A stretch of DNA of 64,000 nucleotides from Oasisia sp. SBJ-2009 (lineage: Eukaryota; Annelida; Polychaeta; Sabellida; Siboglinidae), in assembly GCA_964017155.1 (NCBI GenBank), contig OZ024867.1, positions 11,452,716 to 11,516,715 on the forward strand, written 5' to 3'. The translations under genes and the position numbers were made by a program. The notes under the pieces are model-generated. The model was not told the origin of the DNA, did not search any database, and saw only the letters and a program-made list of their open reading frames with translations. Shown piece by piece: positions 52,674 through 64,000 of this stretch. Position 1 is the stretch's first letter; each line of letters begins with the position of its first letter.

Positions 52674-55600
52674 TTAACTGGAAGATCTGATTAGTGATAC
52701 GGGTTGATACGGATTCTTAAAGAATTTTAGGTCATAAATACGGATTGCCATCCCAAAAATGTGACATGTCTATTTTACCAAGCACCGGAGATTTCAACTG
52801 CGTAACACTGTTTGCGATAAATTGTTAATCGTATAAATGTGCATGATATTATAATGCTTACATAATTGTGTATGTGAACATTGCAGAGTTAATCGCTAAG
52901 TGGAGAAGGCTGGGTCCGTATTCTCGAAGAAAATACATTCGTACGTAAGAATTTTCGTAAATATGGCGGATTTTTACGTAGCTGCGAAAATTCGTAAGTT
53001 CGTATTCTCGAAAGCGTTAAGAATTTTCGCAGCTACGAATTTCGTATCTTACGTACGGAAATCTCGCGAGGGTTTGTTTGCGTTGCAACGGGCACAATCA
53101 CAGATTTCTTGGATATTTTACCGTTTAAGGTTTTGCTCACATGTTCTGGCAGTGAATGAAAAAAGGACAACACGGATAATTATACAAGGAAAACTGGTGA
53201 TTAGTCACTGTAGATGTGATGCATAACACAATGATGCTGAGCCACTGAGAAATATTCATGCACATAAAATAACAGGCATAACACAAGCGAAGCATTTGAT
53301 CGGAAAATAAAGAAACAGAACGCAAGCAAGGACACACTCGGCTGTCAGTGTCAAACAGAATGCTGAGTTGACAGTCAATGGAATGTCAAGGTTTACAGTT
53401 GCAGTGATTACGAATTTGCTGCTACCCGAGGACTAACTACGTTAACGTAGCTTGCCTACAGGTTAGTGTGAGTACAGTTATACGATAAAACGTTCGTACG
53501 TGTGTAATGTCGGTTATCTAAGACTCGGCGACAAGTCAACGAAATGGGAGATTTAAATAATAAGACTAATCACTGAGTCAGTGCCTCAGTGTAATTTGTT
53601 ACGCCAGGACTAGGACCTAGGTGTCGCATTGTCTGAACAACCGTTCTAGGTACACAGGGAAAATTATGACACAGGTGTGCGTCATGGGGTTTCAACATGA
53701 CCTTGTAAATTATATCTTAGTATTTATTCATTTAAAGCAACATGTTCGCGCTAGAAACTGGGACAAATTCATAAATATAAACTGTGTCAGATGGTATTTT
53801 AATGTATGAGACTAACTCTAATATATTGGTGAAGTATAAAGATGATCTCAAAGATCAGTAGTCCATATACACTGTACATATATGTTATAGTGATATATAA
53901 TTATTTAAAAAAATTAAAATACATTGTCACTCTAAATAATATAATTATAATTACATAAGTACTTTCATGTACAATTTTGCATTGCATGCTGTCAACTATA
54001 ATATATTCTGTATATTTACAGAACACAGCCCAGCATAATCTACCAAATACCAAGATGACACACTCAGACTGCAAACTGATACGAATAACAGGTGAGTTAC
54101 AATATGTTGTCGTTGTGTGATGGTATGTGCATCTTGGCACATACCCATAATTTGACAGATCACCTAAACCACCCTATCCTACTTATGTATTAGAGCAGTA
54201 CTGCTATATAATCAAACGGCATAATGCCTTGTATTAAGTCTTCTTTTGTCAGCATGCTGCTTACAACTCAGTTAACATATTGATGGTATAACAATAAAGA
54301 AAACTGTTTCTAAGAAATAATTACTAAGGAGTTAACATTTAAAATAGGTCTCCCCAACTGAAAATTGTCTTTACCCAAAATGTAAGCATAAACAAGCTGT
54401 TATATGTTGCACCTGTTTACAACTTGAGTATTGCTTACCATACACAGTTTTCACATGGATGTAATGTAATGTATTTTCTGTATTTGCTTCTGAGCTCGAT
54501 TGATGACAATGTGTTACCTTATTCTTATGATTTCAATTACTCATAAACTTATACTACCTTCCGTGGGGTAGGTAGTATCTATCTAGCCCAAGTCTCATCA
54601 ATTATTATATGTATCTTAAAACATCACTGCATTGTGTGTGTAAACAATATGATTTTTCTCAGCTATAATATAACAAAACAAACTGACTAGAATGGCTTGT
54701 ATTGATTAACAAGTGAAATATAAATTACTTATGATGTGTTATATAAATCACATAATATGTATATTTTCAGAGAGACAATGAATAAGAATGAATGCTGCAC
54801 CTTGCATTTTAAAATATGCAGATTACAACTGAACTTGCTGCAGCACCAAGATGCCAGTTTAGCTATAGACCATTCTGAAGTTGTCAACAGTTCTACCAGT
54901 AATGCACAATGTGTGCTGCACCATGGGGTTGTGCAGCAATGACATCAACATTTTATTACATTCACTTGGTTCTCCATTGCCTGCAATGTTATCTGTGGAT
55001 GTGGCATACTTCTTCCCAGTGCAGTGTTTTTTGGAAATACACTGAAACCTGAACATGCCATGAAAACTAGAAATACTACATGTGTATTGAATTAGTGTGT
55101 ATAGGAATACTACCGGGTATATTGATTTAGTGTGTCTATTCCTATCAGTGGCGTTTTTTGTTTTCGGATAACATGACATTATTATAATATTACACTGTTC
55201 ATTATATCCATAATGTTTATAAAATGTCAATAATGGTACTTCTTTTATTTTTAAGAAAACAAGGATTTCTAGGATGCACATAAATCATATGTAAAATTAT
55301 ATATATATCTTACGTGAAGAATCTATATCGATCAGAATTACAAGTGCTGATCTGTAAAATATAAGGTCAAAATATATATGTGTGTCACTGTCAGTTGTTT
55401 TGGAGAGAAATTAAATGCGATTACTGGCACCCCTTACAAAAAATGCAGTTGAATGGTACTAGGGGTTATTATGGCCAAAGGTATTTAAATGATATCTGAG
55501 TGTTTTTTTAATGATGTTTTTGGATTCCTTGTACCGTTCAGTGGTATTGAATGGTATTTTAAATTACCATAGAGAGTACCGCTGATCCTAAAATATTGCA

Positions 55601-56204
55601 TGGTACTGAATGATACTGATTGGTATACAATGGTAATCAGTGGTATGCCATTGTTTTTTTTTGTAAGGGACCTACAAATGAATAGTTGCACATCACCACA
55701 TCATGCTCATTTTGTTGACACAAAGTAGGTGTATTTGCATAACTACAGTACTGTCAATGTTTGATAAATTATGTTTTAATAAAAAATGCAATCAATAAAG
55801 ACGTGTTGGTACAATATTCGTGTACTTTAAATGTGGTAGTAGCACTGACCGAATAACATTTATACTTTATACCTTCTTGCTGGATAAAACCCCACAGATG
55901 TCAGATGGGAAAGTTTATCTTTTAACGTACTGGAAATGTTCATATCGTGTAATAATATTTATTTGTTAATCATATATCCAGGATGTTTGAATTTCTTTTA
56001 TAAAAAGTAATGTAATTATATGTTGGAGGATCAATTGTGTACATGTCCATGCCATTGCATTCACGGGTGCAATACAGATGTATTATACAACGGAAAGGTT
56101 CATGTGTAGCTATAAAAATTAATAATAACTATCGAGCACACTCTGCAAATATTGCGGCGAACTACTACTCGGTCCATAAATATAGTTCCCTGGCACTGGT
56201 ACAT
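52674..56204. other. Long stretch with no supported gene
   Basis: Notable only: a short inverted repeat of GAATTTTCGCAGCTACGAA type at 52970-53045, and a loose cluster of TGGTA(T/C)TGAATGGTA motifs at 55440-55660. Small open frames up to 140 codons (for example 54859-55281 minus) show no domain or splice context I trust. Confidence 0.45.
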
Positions 56205-56953
56205 AATGAGGTACCACAATAACTAATCCGAAAGAGGGCGCTCTGACACAACTAGGGTCTTTGTGCCGTCTTTTACGTATTCTTGACGTGTGTTAAGTGC
56301 GGCACCGTTTTGCAAACATTTTGTGGAACGCTTGTTTAAATCATCCTACAATCAGCTGTTGAACTCGCATGAGTTCGAAGCCTCACACATAGCTAAATAT
56401 GGATACAGTCTGACATGTCCGCCAATGTGAAGGTATAATATGTACATTAATGAACATTTACAACCGATGGTTCGTCGACTGGTGGCCCGACGACAGGTTT
56501 GCTGGCTCGATGCCAGAAAGGATGTTTAAAATCATCTATTGCTCACACGAGACTGCTACGTTTTCACACATAGTTAAATATTGATATCGTATAATATGTC
56601 CGTCAATATGAAAGCATAATGTCTACATTAATGTACATTTACAGTCGATGAAACGTCGCGAGATGTTCGATTGAATTCAGTGCTAAGATGGCGTTGTTTT
56701 GGCTGTTCTGTCTATTGAACCTAGGGCAGGCTGTTCTGTCTATTGACCACGCATACGGCATGCCCACATACAAACTATCGCTGGGCCGCTGGCTATGCGC
56801 CTGCACGGTAAATAGCTAATTGAGGATGATTTAAACAAGCGTTCAGCAAAACATGCAAACAAATCCACGTTAGTCGCTGGAGGCGCTGATACTCAACTAG
56901 GGTCTAGTTGCGTATTACGCCTCTAGCGGCTAACGTGGATTTGTGGAAGCCCC
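56205..56953. mobile_element. Foldback element family F, short copy (0.75 kb)
   Basis: Begins like the copy at 58873 (AATGAGGTACC, AATAACTAATCCGA, CAACTAGGGTCT). Its left arm GGAACGCTTGTTTAAATCAT and its right part ATGATTTAAACAAGCGTTC are inverted. It ends with a hairpin (AATCCACGTTAGTCGCTGGA ... CTCTAGCGGCTAACGTGGAT). No coding sequence. Confidence 0.7.
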
Positions 56954-57242
56954 TTTACCTTCGCAGTGGTTGCTGGTGTGAGATTAACTATATACACTGT
57001 CTAGTTTATCGTACAGTAGCAAACAATGTTGCGTTATAAATACTACGAAATAGGATCACAACCGTTTCCATCCGCATAATATTGTGGAGAAAACAGGACC
57101 CCCTCCCCTTGTAGAAATGTCATGCGCGACATAGCTGGCTTCCGCCTGGCGTCAGCCCGTATACGCATTATTCAAACTGCGAAAACAGTCATTGTCATCC
57201 GCCCCCATCCCGTCTCCCGCTTTAAGTGTTTACAATTTGCAG
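56954..57242. other. Unclassified sequence
   Basis: No feature beyond the acceptor-like TTTACAATTTGCAG at its right edge. Confidence 0.4.
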
Positions 57243-57542
57243 GTGACCGCAATATCAGTAGTTTCGAATCAATATTCAGATGCGTTCTTGGAATCTCTAC
57301 GTAATATTCGCTTCCAACTGGATGTTCGTCGTCAAACGCAAGCATTCTTGGAAATGTTATATCAACGTGACATCAGAGAGAAGGAAGGTGCTCGCTCACC
57401 GATCCCAGTGTTTTGTGCTGATTGGTACAAACACCAAGACCGGACGGAAAAGATATCGCTGGCGCGCACTTATCACGACGTTATCATTCATCCCAGCTTC
57501 CTTTATCATTCTTACGACGTGCTATCTGTCACAACTCCGTAA
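57243..57542 (+). CDS. Candidate exon of unknown protein (weak)
   Basis: Behind an acceptor-like sequence (TTTACAATTTGCAG) a 99-codon frame reads VTAISVVSNQYSDAFLESLR, then VRRQTQAFLEMLYQRDIREK and ends LSVTTP before a TAA. It has the charged, helical look of real protein, but I recognise no family, and a second frame (57280-57666) is open over the same bases. No partner exon is visible. Could be a gene fragment, a transposon relic or chance. Confidence 0.2.
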   Translation: MTAISVVSNQYSDAFLESLRNIRFQLDVRRQTQAFLEMLYQRDIREKEGARSPIPVFCADWYKHQDRTEKISLARTYHDVIIHPSFLYHSYDVLSVTTP

Positions 57543-58872
57543 AAACAAGTTGATGTCCGCGTGCTGTTATCTTGTACCCCTGGTACCTTCATTTGGTTCA
57601 TTGTATGGTGCAAGTACTGAGTTCCTTTGGGGCGTTGTCCCACTTACTGAAGGGGTTCTCGGGTAAAGGGATATTCCAGTCAGTGAGAGGTTCACAGTAT
57701 TAACTTACATATGTATACTATATTTGTAGATGACAGCCAGTCAGTCTAGTGGCATAGTGGCCAGTGCACCAGCTGTCAATCAATTCATATAAGGGCACAC
57801 TCCCCCTGCAGTAAACAGGGTTCAGCTTCCCTTCTGGTGTGAACCAGGGGTTGACCCCTGGGGGTGATTAATTGACCAGTGGGAGGCTGGAGTTGCCCCC
57901 AGTAGTAAACAAGAGATTTGGTAACTGGTCAATTTACCCCCTGGTGAGGTGTTTACACTAGAGAACATAGTTTGGTTTAAGGCATTTAGTATTGAAAGTT
58001 TATGTGTATTGTATTGAACATTGTTACACTTTGTTTATCTTTTAGATGAATATTAACCTAATGTGCATGTATTAGCACTTTAAATGATTCTTATTCAAAT
58101 GTGTGACTTAAGTAGAGTAGGGACACATTCTATCTGACAAGTAATCAGTCCCTCTGCCCTTTCTAAAATCGGATTGACACCCCTGCCTACGATGCTATCG
58201 GACGGCAGATCAACATACATGTAGAAAAAGAGATAAAAAGAAGAATTACTAAGCCGCATAGGCGGAACGAGGTATGTAAGCAAGATAAGGAATACTTCTA
58301 GGTCATTTTCAATGTATTATTATTATTGTTGCATTGTTTTCTATGATTTAGAATTGATATTATTGTCAACAGTGAGACAAGCTGGATATATGCTGGAGTG
58401 TACTACACATGTAGATCTTTGTACGATTGTATTAGCATATTATATTGCAATTTGTATGTTGAAACAGGATGCAATTGATATATCATTTAATATCCATTAA
58501 GGTACTGTATGCATTGAATTGGCATGTAGGAATTATAATGTTATTATGGTATTTTACAAGAGATTAGCAATGAATATGTATTATGACATGTACATGTATG
58601 TATACACTTGGACATTGTGTTAATATAACTGCTATGTTAGTAACTGGTGTGTTACTGAGCCAATGTATTCGTGTACTCTAGAATAGTATGTTATATGACA
58701 CATGTATTAGAGTTATTGTTAGTAGTTAGATAATAGTTTGTAATTTCTGTTCGCAGTTTTTACGGTGTTAATAAACATAAGTAGTAAAAGACACGTTGTC
58801 GTCCATGAATATGCGGCCCACAGTGCGATATTAGTTGTGCCTAGAAAGTGTGCACAAAGATCGTTAATAAAC
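57543..58872. other. No supported gene; possible decayed SINE head near 57740
   Basis: TGGCATAGTGG followed about 80 bp later by GGGTTCAGCTTCCC resembles A- and B-boxes of a very diverged tRNA-like SINE. The rest is AT-rich with no call. Confidence 0.3.
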
Positions 58873-60642
58873 AATGAGGTACCGCAATAACTAATCCGAC
58901 AGATGACGCTCTGACGCAACTAGGGTCTGTGTGCCGTCTTTTACGTATTCTCGACGTGTGTAAAATGCGGAACGGTTTGCGAAAAGATTTGCGGAACGCT
59001 TGCTTAAATCATCCTACAATCTAGCTGTTGAACTCGCATGACTTCGAAGCCTCATACATAGCCAAATATGGATACAGTCTGACATGACCATCAATGTGAA
59101 GGCATAATATGTACATTAGTATACATTTACAGCCGATTGAACGTCGACTGATGGCCCGACGACAGGTGTGCTGGCTCGATTACGACGATGCCGAAACGGA
59201 TGTTTAAAATCACCTACAGCTCGTCGTATGCATCACACGAGACTGCTACTTCACAAATAGTTCAATACTGAAATCGTATAACATGCCCGTCAATATGAAA
59301 GCATAATGTCTACATTAATATATACCTTTACAGTTGATGGAACGTCGTGGGACGTTCGATCGAATTCATTGCAAAGATGGCGTTGTTTTGGCTGTTCTGT
59401 CTATTGAGCACACATGTCATCATGACATGCACACACATACACACTATCGTTGGCTATGCGCCTGCACGGTCAATAGCTTACGTACCCTTCAAGGCTTCAT
59501 ATATATGAAAAGGTATTTCACCATATAGAGAAAGGGTGATATCATTGCATTTGTCATGGTTTCTGTTGATAAAAGCTGTGCAACGACATCAACGTCAACG
59601 ACAACGTGGAAACCTGGTCCTGGTGCCGTTTCTTTTAAACTATTAATAACATGCACCCTAATCCAGACGTACACGATTTTATTTACAACAATGTCAATGA
59701 CCTCACGCTGGTTTCATTGACACTATCAAATGTGTATATGTAACCAAAATAGAATTCAATTCAATAACATTAATTATTTTGTTAGATAAACACAGCCAAA
59801 TTCACCAAGTGACACACCAACCTTAACTTCACGGCCGAATACGATACAATGTAACATATTTTACCCACCTAAAAATATCGCGCACTGCTATTCGTCGATA
59901 TTAGTACCAAACAAATAAAAATGAGTATGTTTTGTAAGACCATGTGATCGGTTCGCGGCAAGAAAATGCGGGCTATTTCGACATTATCTCAGGTGGATGC
60001 AGTAGTTAAGGTTGTTCTTGAGATAGAGGGTGAGTGAGATATAAGCTGTTCAGTCGTAATAAACCCGGTATCGGTATCTGCAAAAATGAAGGTTGACCGT
60101 GTAGCCGCGTAGCCTGATTCTGAGATGTGGGTATGTTCGACAAAGTAAAGACCGACATGTGATCAGAGGCAGAGCACTATACAAATAACCGGGACCGCGC
60201 CATTTTTACTGTAAATGTGCATTAATGTAGGCATTATGCTTTCACAATGACGGACATGTAATAATACAAAATCAATTGTTAACTATGTGTGAAGTACCAG
60301 TCTCGTGTGAATCATACGGCGAGTTGTAGATTATTTTAAACATCCGTTCCGGAATCGTTCTAGCATACGTCGCCATCAGTCAACGTTCCATCGACTCGGC
60401 TGTAAATGTACATTAATGTACATATTATGCCTTCACATTGACTGACATGTTACATTATATCCATATTTAGCTATGTGTGAAGTTTCGGAGTCATGCGACC
60501 TCAACAGCTAATTGAGTATAATTTAAACAAGCATTCCGCAAAACAAGCAAATAAATCCACGTTAGTCGCTGGAGGCGCTGAGACGCAACTACGGTCTCAG
60601 CGTATAAGTGCCTCTAGCGACTAACGTGGATTTGTGGAAGCC
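58873..60642. mobile_element. Foldback element family F, long copy (1.77 kb)
   Basis: The left arm (58873 to about 59360) and right arm (about 60195-60642) are inverted: TGTACATTAATGTACAT, GGATGTTTAAAATCA, CGAGACTGCTAC and GGAACG(C)TTG blocks pair. The right end has the same hairpin as the 56205 copy. About 700 bp of unique DNA (59500-60190) lies between the arms with no transposase frame. The short copy is probably an internal-deletion relative. Confidence 0.75.
60557..60634. repeat. Terminal hairpin of element F
   Basis: The outer stem AATCCACGTTAGTCGCTGGA pairs with CTCTAGCGACTAACGTGGAT. An inner stem GCTGAGAC/GTCTCAGC encloses GCAACTACG. The same structure is present, less perfect, at 56867-56945. 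Confidence 0.8.
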
Positions 60643-61199
60643 CATTGTGACGTGTGATAGCGCGTAATAACCATAACTTTTGTTGGAAACGCTATTAAAT
60701 TGGAATCGCTTGACCTAAGCAACAAGGGGCGTGAAACGTCTTAAATAAATGACGGATACGTGGAACTATCTGACATTCCGTCATATATATTAGTGAGCTT
60801 CTTGCCTCTATAGTTTTTTCTGAGAACATAAAAACAAGTCGAAGTTATTTCAGTGACAACCGCGGAAAAGTTGCTATGTATAGCATAGACGTGTCGCACA
60901 AGTAAAGTGATATGCTATCGCGCTTACATTTTCCGGGCGTATCCGGTTGGCATTTATGCACATACGCATATCTAGGGGAATGTGTATTTTATTTGGGTGA
61001 TGCTTATGTGCATACATTATAACATGTTTGTTTTCTGCAGGTATAACATAATTTCTGTCGTGAAACAGTTTCAAGTGACGTCACTCTTATGTTTATGAAA
61101 TCTTAAAGCCACAAATTATTTACACTAATTACAACGCTCGGGTGTCCACAGCAAACGGCCCACGTTTGACTACTGGTTATTATTGGTCACGTGATCCAC
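60643..61199. other. Unclassified sequence
   Basis: No supported feature. Confidence 0.4.
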
Positions 61200-61206
61200 G
61201 GTCAGT

Positions 61207-61860
61207 AGTCACCAATTGCTAGTTATTTAAAGGGAGGGTGCCAGCTTGTAACTTGTAAAGGGAAGTCAGCTCTCAAGAGTGTGTGAAAATACTTATCAAA
61301 ACTAACGCGGACACCTCTGGCCGCCTCGGCATTATTGACAATATATATTTTAACTGGATGATTTGTTCACCGTTTGAACGTTTTGCAGTTGGAATCTTTC
61401 AAATTGCGAACGGTGTTTCGGGCTTAATAAATAAAAAATAATAAAGTAACAAAATGACAAAATGACAAAATGACAAAACGACAAAACGACAAAACGACAA
61501 AACGACAAAACGACAAAACGACAAAACGACAAAACGACAAAACGACAAAACGACAAAACGACAAAACGACAAAACGACAAAACGACAAAACGACAAAACG
61601 ACAAAACGACACAACGACACAACGACACAACGACACAACGACACAACGACACAACGACACAACGACACAACGACACAACGACAAAACGACAAAACGACAA
61701 AATAATAAAATAATAAAATAATAAAATATACAAATTGGCAGGCGGTAGACCTTCAACATGAATATTGTAGTCATAAGAATTTAATATTAAAGGAAAAAAA
61801 TAAAACCTAGGAGCTAGCACCCTCGCTTTAGTAATTAGCATTTGGTGACTACTAGCGTAA
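61207..61860. mobile_element. Foldback element with about 45-bp inverted ends around an octamer array
   Basis: GTAGTCACCAATTGCTAGTT and GGGAGGGTGCCAGCT at the left pair with AGCTAGCACCCTCG and AATTAGCATTTGGTGACTAC at the right. Mismatched but clear. Inside lie about 200 bp of unique sequence and the 8-bp array; no coding frame other than the repeat. Confidence 0.65.
61447..61706 (+). repeat. 8-bp tandem array: (CGACAAAA)n then (CGACACAA)n
   Basis: About 20 units of CGACAAAA, then about 9 of CGACACAA, then CGACAAAA again, with (AATAATAA) and AATGACAA variants at the edges. It is open in most frames, producing artificial repeats such as NDKTTKRQ. Confidence 0.96.
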
Positions 61861-61869
61861 GACCACCAA

Positions 61870-62303
61870 AATGAGCACATCCGACCGCAGAGTACCTTAT
61901 AAAAGCAGCATTATGCACGTTGTCTGGATTTCTGTGAGCACATATGTAGTGTGGAGTGATTATAAATGACGTTTTTGTGCAGCGTGACATCAGAGCTGTC
62001 AAATTATGACAGCTGTCATTCGGTGCATTTCTGCGTATTAATACATTTGTCATTTTGCTTGGTGATGTAATCAGGGGCAATCCGTGGGTGGCTCAAGCAG
62101 AAATGGAGGGGTGTAAGGTTTGAATGAACTTTGTGGGAGCCTGAGGTATTAAAAGTTCACGAATTTTCCACTGAACCTCTGTCTGTGGAGGGTAAACATG
62201 CTGTGAAATTGTCAATAAGAGAACTGATCAAGATTAATAGGAAATGAAGGAAACGTTATAATGGTCGCCTATGGAAAATGCAAATGTGGTCTTAGGCCTA
62301 ATT
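61870..62303 (+). repeat. Dispersed repeat R1, copy 2
   Basis: Inverted relative to 3914-4276 and about 70 bp longer, mainly through an extra stretch near 62140-62195 (GAGGTATTAAAAGTTCACGA). Blocks CATTATGCACGTTGTCTGGA, GACAGCTGTCATTCGGTGCA and AACGTTATAATGGTCGCCTA are shared. Confidence 0.7.
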
Positions 62304-64000
62304 GAAAAACGGCCGTTTTGACATAAGAGGCACGAAAACGTAGTTTGAGCGATGCGTGAGGTTGTTGTTTTGCTTCATTTGAAGTTGCTAGTGACTGTAA
62401 TACAATGGAGTCATTATTTACTGATAATGCTCCATCTAGGAGAGTTATTAAAAGTAATTAGCAAGCTAGTTACCGCGTGATATGCAAGGAAAATACACTG
62501 ATAATATTGGTTATGTGGAAGTTACACGCTGCATTTTACACACCATGCGTAATATCCTATAATGAAGACAGCATGAGTTTGTGCTTCAAATGTCCCTTTT
62601 CAAGAGCGTGAATAATTTGTTTCGTATTTTAAAAAATGCGCCACATTAACGACATATTTCCAGTACGATGAGTTTAGCTGCTATTACATTACTTATACTG
62701 TGTATGCGACATCTACAAATGCGTGTTTCTTAATAACAAATACTAAAATGAACATCCGATAGCTTCCTATTTGTTAATCCTAATTATGTGACGCTTGCTT
62801 GTGTCGTATTTTGTCTACAAGAACTAACACACCATCCCTGTCGACAGTCTTGCACTTTTCAGCTGTAACATAACCGAATTATACAGATATTTGCATATGA
62901 CATGTCAGCTTAAACTAATCACATACATAAGTGATATATAGTCTGATAAAAAACTATATAAATCACTGGTAATTTGTATGTTCTATCCGAATTGTCAACA
63001 TCTAAGATGCTCTTTAATGCACTAAAAGCAATGTGGATATGTTTTAGTAACAACATTATTACCACAATGAATGCGTTTACAGCGATCAAGTTGCGGCAGA
63101 GGGTGGCGCAACTGTCTATTCAAACATTTGCCACGTGTCTATGGTGTCACTGGCCAACATTTTTTCTGACAGTAACTAATCTACCAGCTGTATCTGATGT
63201 GTTCAATAGTGTATGTACACCAGCGAAATAATTTGTGGCATAATAAACGACGTGTGATGGTTATGGAAGTGTCTCTGCCTAATATAATGGGTTGCGCCCG
63301 AGTAAAGTGCGGCTTATTGCAAGGGGGGTAGGGTGATAATTTGTTTGACGCAAGAGATACGTTCTACTGTGTATCACGAATATGCTTCCATCATGTAACG
63401 TGTATATTCCTGAATGTATGTCCCACATTTCAGCGTTCTACATACAATTTAATTGAAATTACCATCGAAAGACGCTGCCTGGCCTTTCAATACTGCGAAA
63501 ATTTACGAGAAACTGGCCTGTGATTCTGAGCCCTCCTGGGGACGTATATATACGACGCACAGTTCATAATTGCATCATACAATTAAGCAAAGTTGGTGAG
63601 CATTATGATATACAGAAATTCGTGAAATTTAGCACTTTGCCAGTTCGGAAAAATGCTGTTCAAAAATATGATGTTTGCATTTTTATGGTGAAATTTACAA
63701 CATTAAAAAAAAAATTGTCAAAAAATATATATCTTCAATATTCTCTATATGTTACTGTCAGATCGTTAAGAGACTGTGGTGGACTGTTTGTTGTGTACAG
63801 TGCCATTAGTTTCAGGCAAACGTCTGATCTATTATCGGTTTCTGAATAAACGTGTTTCAACCCACGCACGGTGCTATTTATCTGGGAGGGGTACAACTCT
63901 TGAAGACGCATATTATAATTATTATCGAGATGGTGTCAATTTCCCTAGACAGTTAATCTAGCTATATGTCATTCTTGATGTATGACTAATTTTTGTGAAC
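62304..64000. other. No supported gene to the right edge
   Basis: Open frames of 60-110 codons (for example 63520-63849 plus) have no recognisable domain, no splice context and compositions close to background. No RNA gene or repeat seen. Confidence 0.45.

Noticed and set aside
61350..61880. 176-codon Phe/Cys/Arg/Val-rich membrane-like protein
   Set aside because: Produced by the 8-bp array; open in several frames on both strands.

Overview
This is nuclear DNA from a metazoan, not a microbe: spliced genes with canonical GT-AG introns, tRNA-derived SINEs, non-LTR and LTR retrotransposons, several DNA-transposon families, long microsatellites, a 16 kb satellite and a 200-N assembly gap. The intron-rich YAP/Yorkie gene and this repeat mix suit a marine invertebrate; a mollusc or other lophotrochozoan is my best guess, but nothing here fixes the phylum.

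The only host gene I can support is the 5' part of a YAP1/Yorkie homologue, the Hippo-pathway transcriptional co-activator, on the minus strand (18086 down to 882, continuing off the left edge). Four coding exons join in frame across three introns of 200, 15,096 and 970 bp. They give 313 residues: TEAD-binding region, two HxRxxS Warts/LATS sites (one also a mode-1 14-3-3 site), two WW domains and the start of a coiled coil. Exon 4 lies between a tetranucleotide array and a 32-bp minisatellite. The 15 kb intron 2 holds many mobile elements: a TTAA-flanked element with a promoter-like block (6.3-7.4 kb), MITEs at 8.6 and 10.9 kb, a foldback at 12.0 kb, SINE pieces, a 31-bp minisatellite at 13 kb and a 2.36 kb long-TIR element with internal repeats (14.1-16.5 kb).

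From 18.8 to 34 kb the sequence is mobile DNA. A young LTR retrotransposon (20117-25655) sits in a (TA)n tract. It encodes a Gag with a zinc knuckle and long coiled coil, has no pol, and carries ten copies of a 75-bp repeat. Its 3' LTR contains a 301-bp GT...AG segment cleanly missing from the nearly identical 5' LTR. Then come two SINEs tail to tail, a reverse-transcriptase fragment, another SINE, and a decayed hAT-like transposase split by a 3.85 kb TTAA-flanked element. That element carries a decayed protein of an unnamed family with VADDTDVFVLLLH and ALSGCDT motifs between long inverted arms.

From 34172 to 50095 there is one 31-bp satellite (about 510 units) with visible higher-order periods of 39 and 41 units and an unsized gap at 43801-44000. 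The last 14 kb has no convincing gene. It holds a TTAA MITE (52.1-52.7 kb), two members of a foldback family with a terminal hairpin (56.2-57.0 and 58.9-60.6 kb), a foldback around an 8-bp repeat array (61.2-61.9 kb), and a second copy of a dispersed repeat also found in YAP intron 2.
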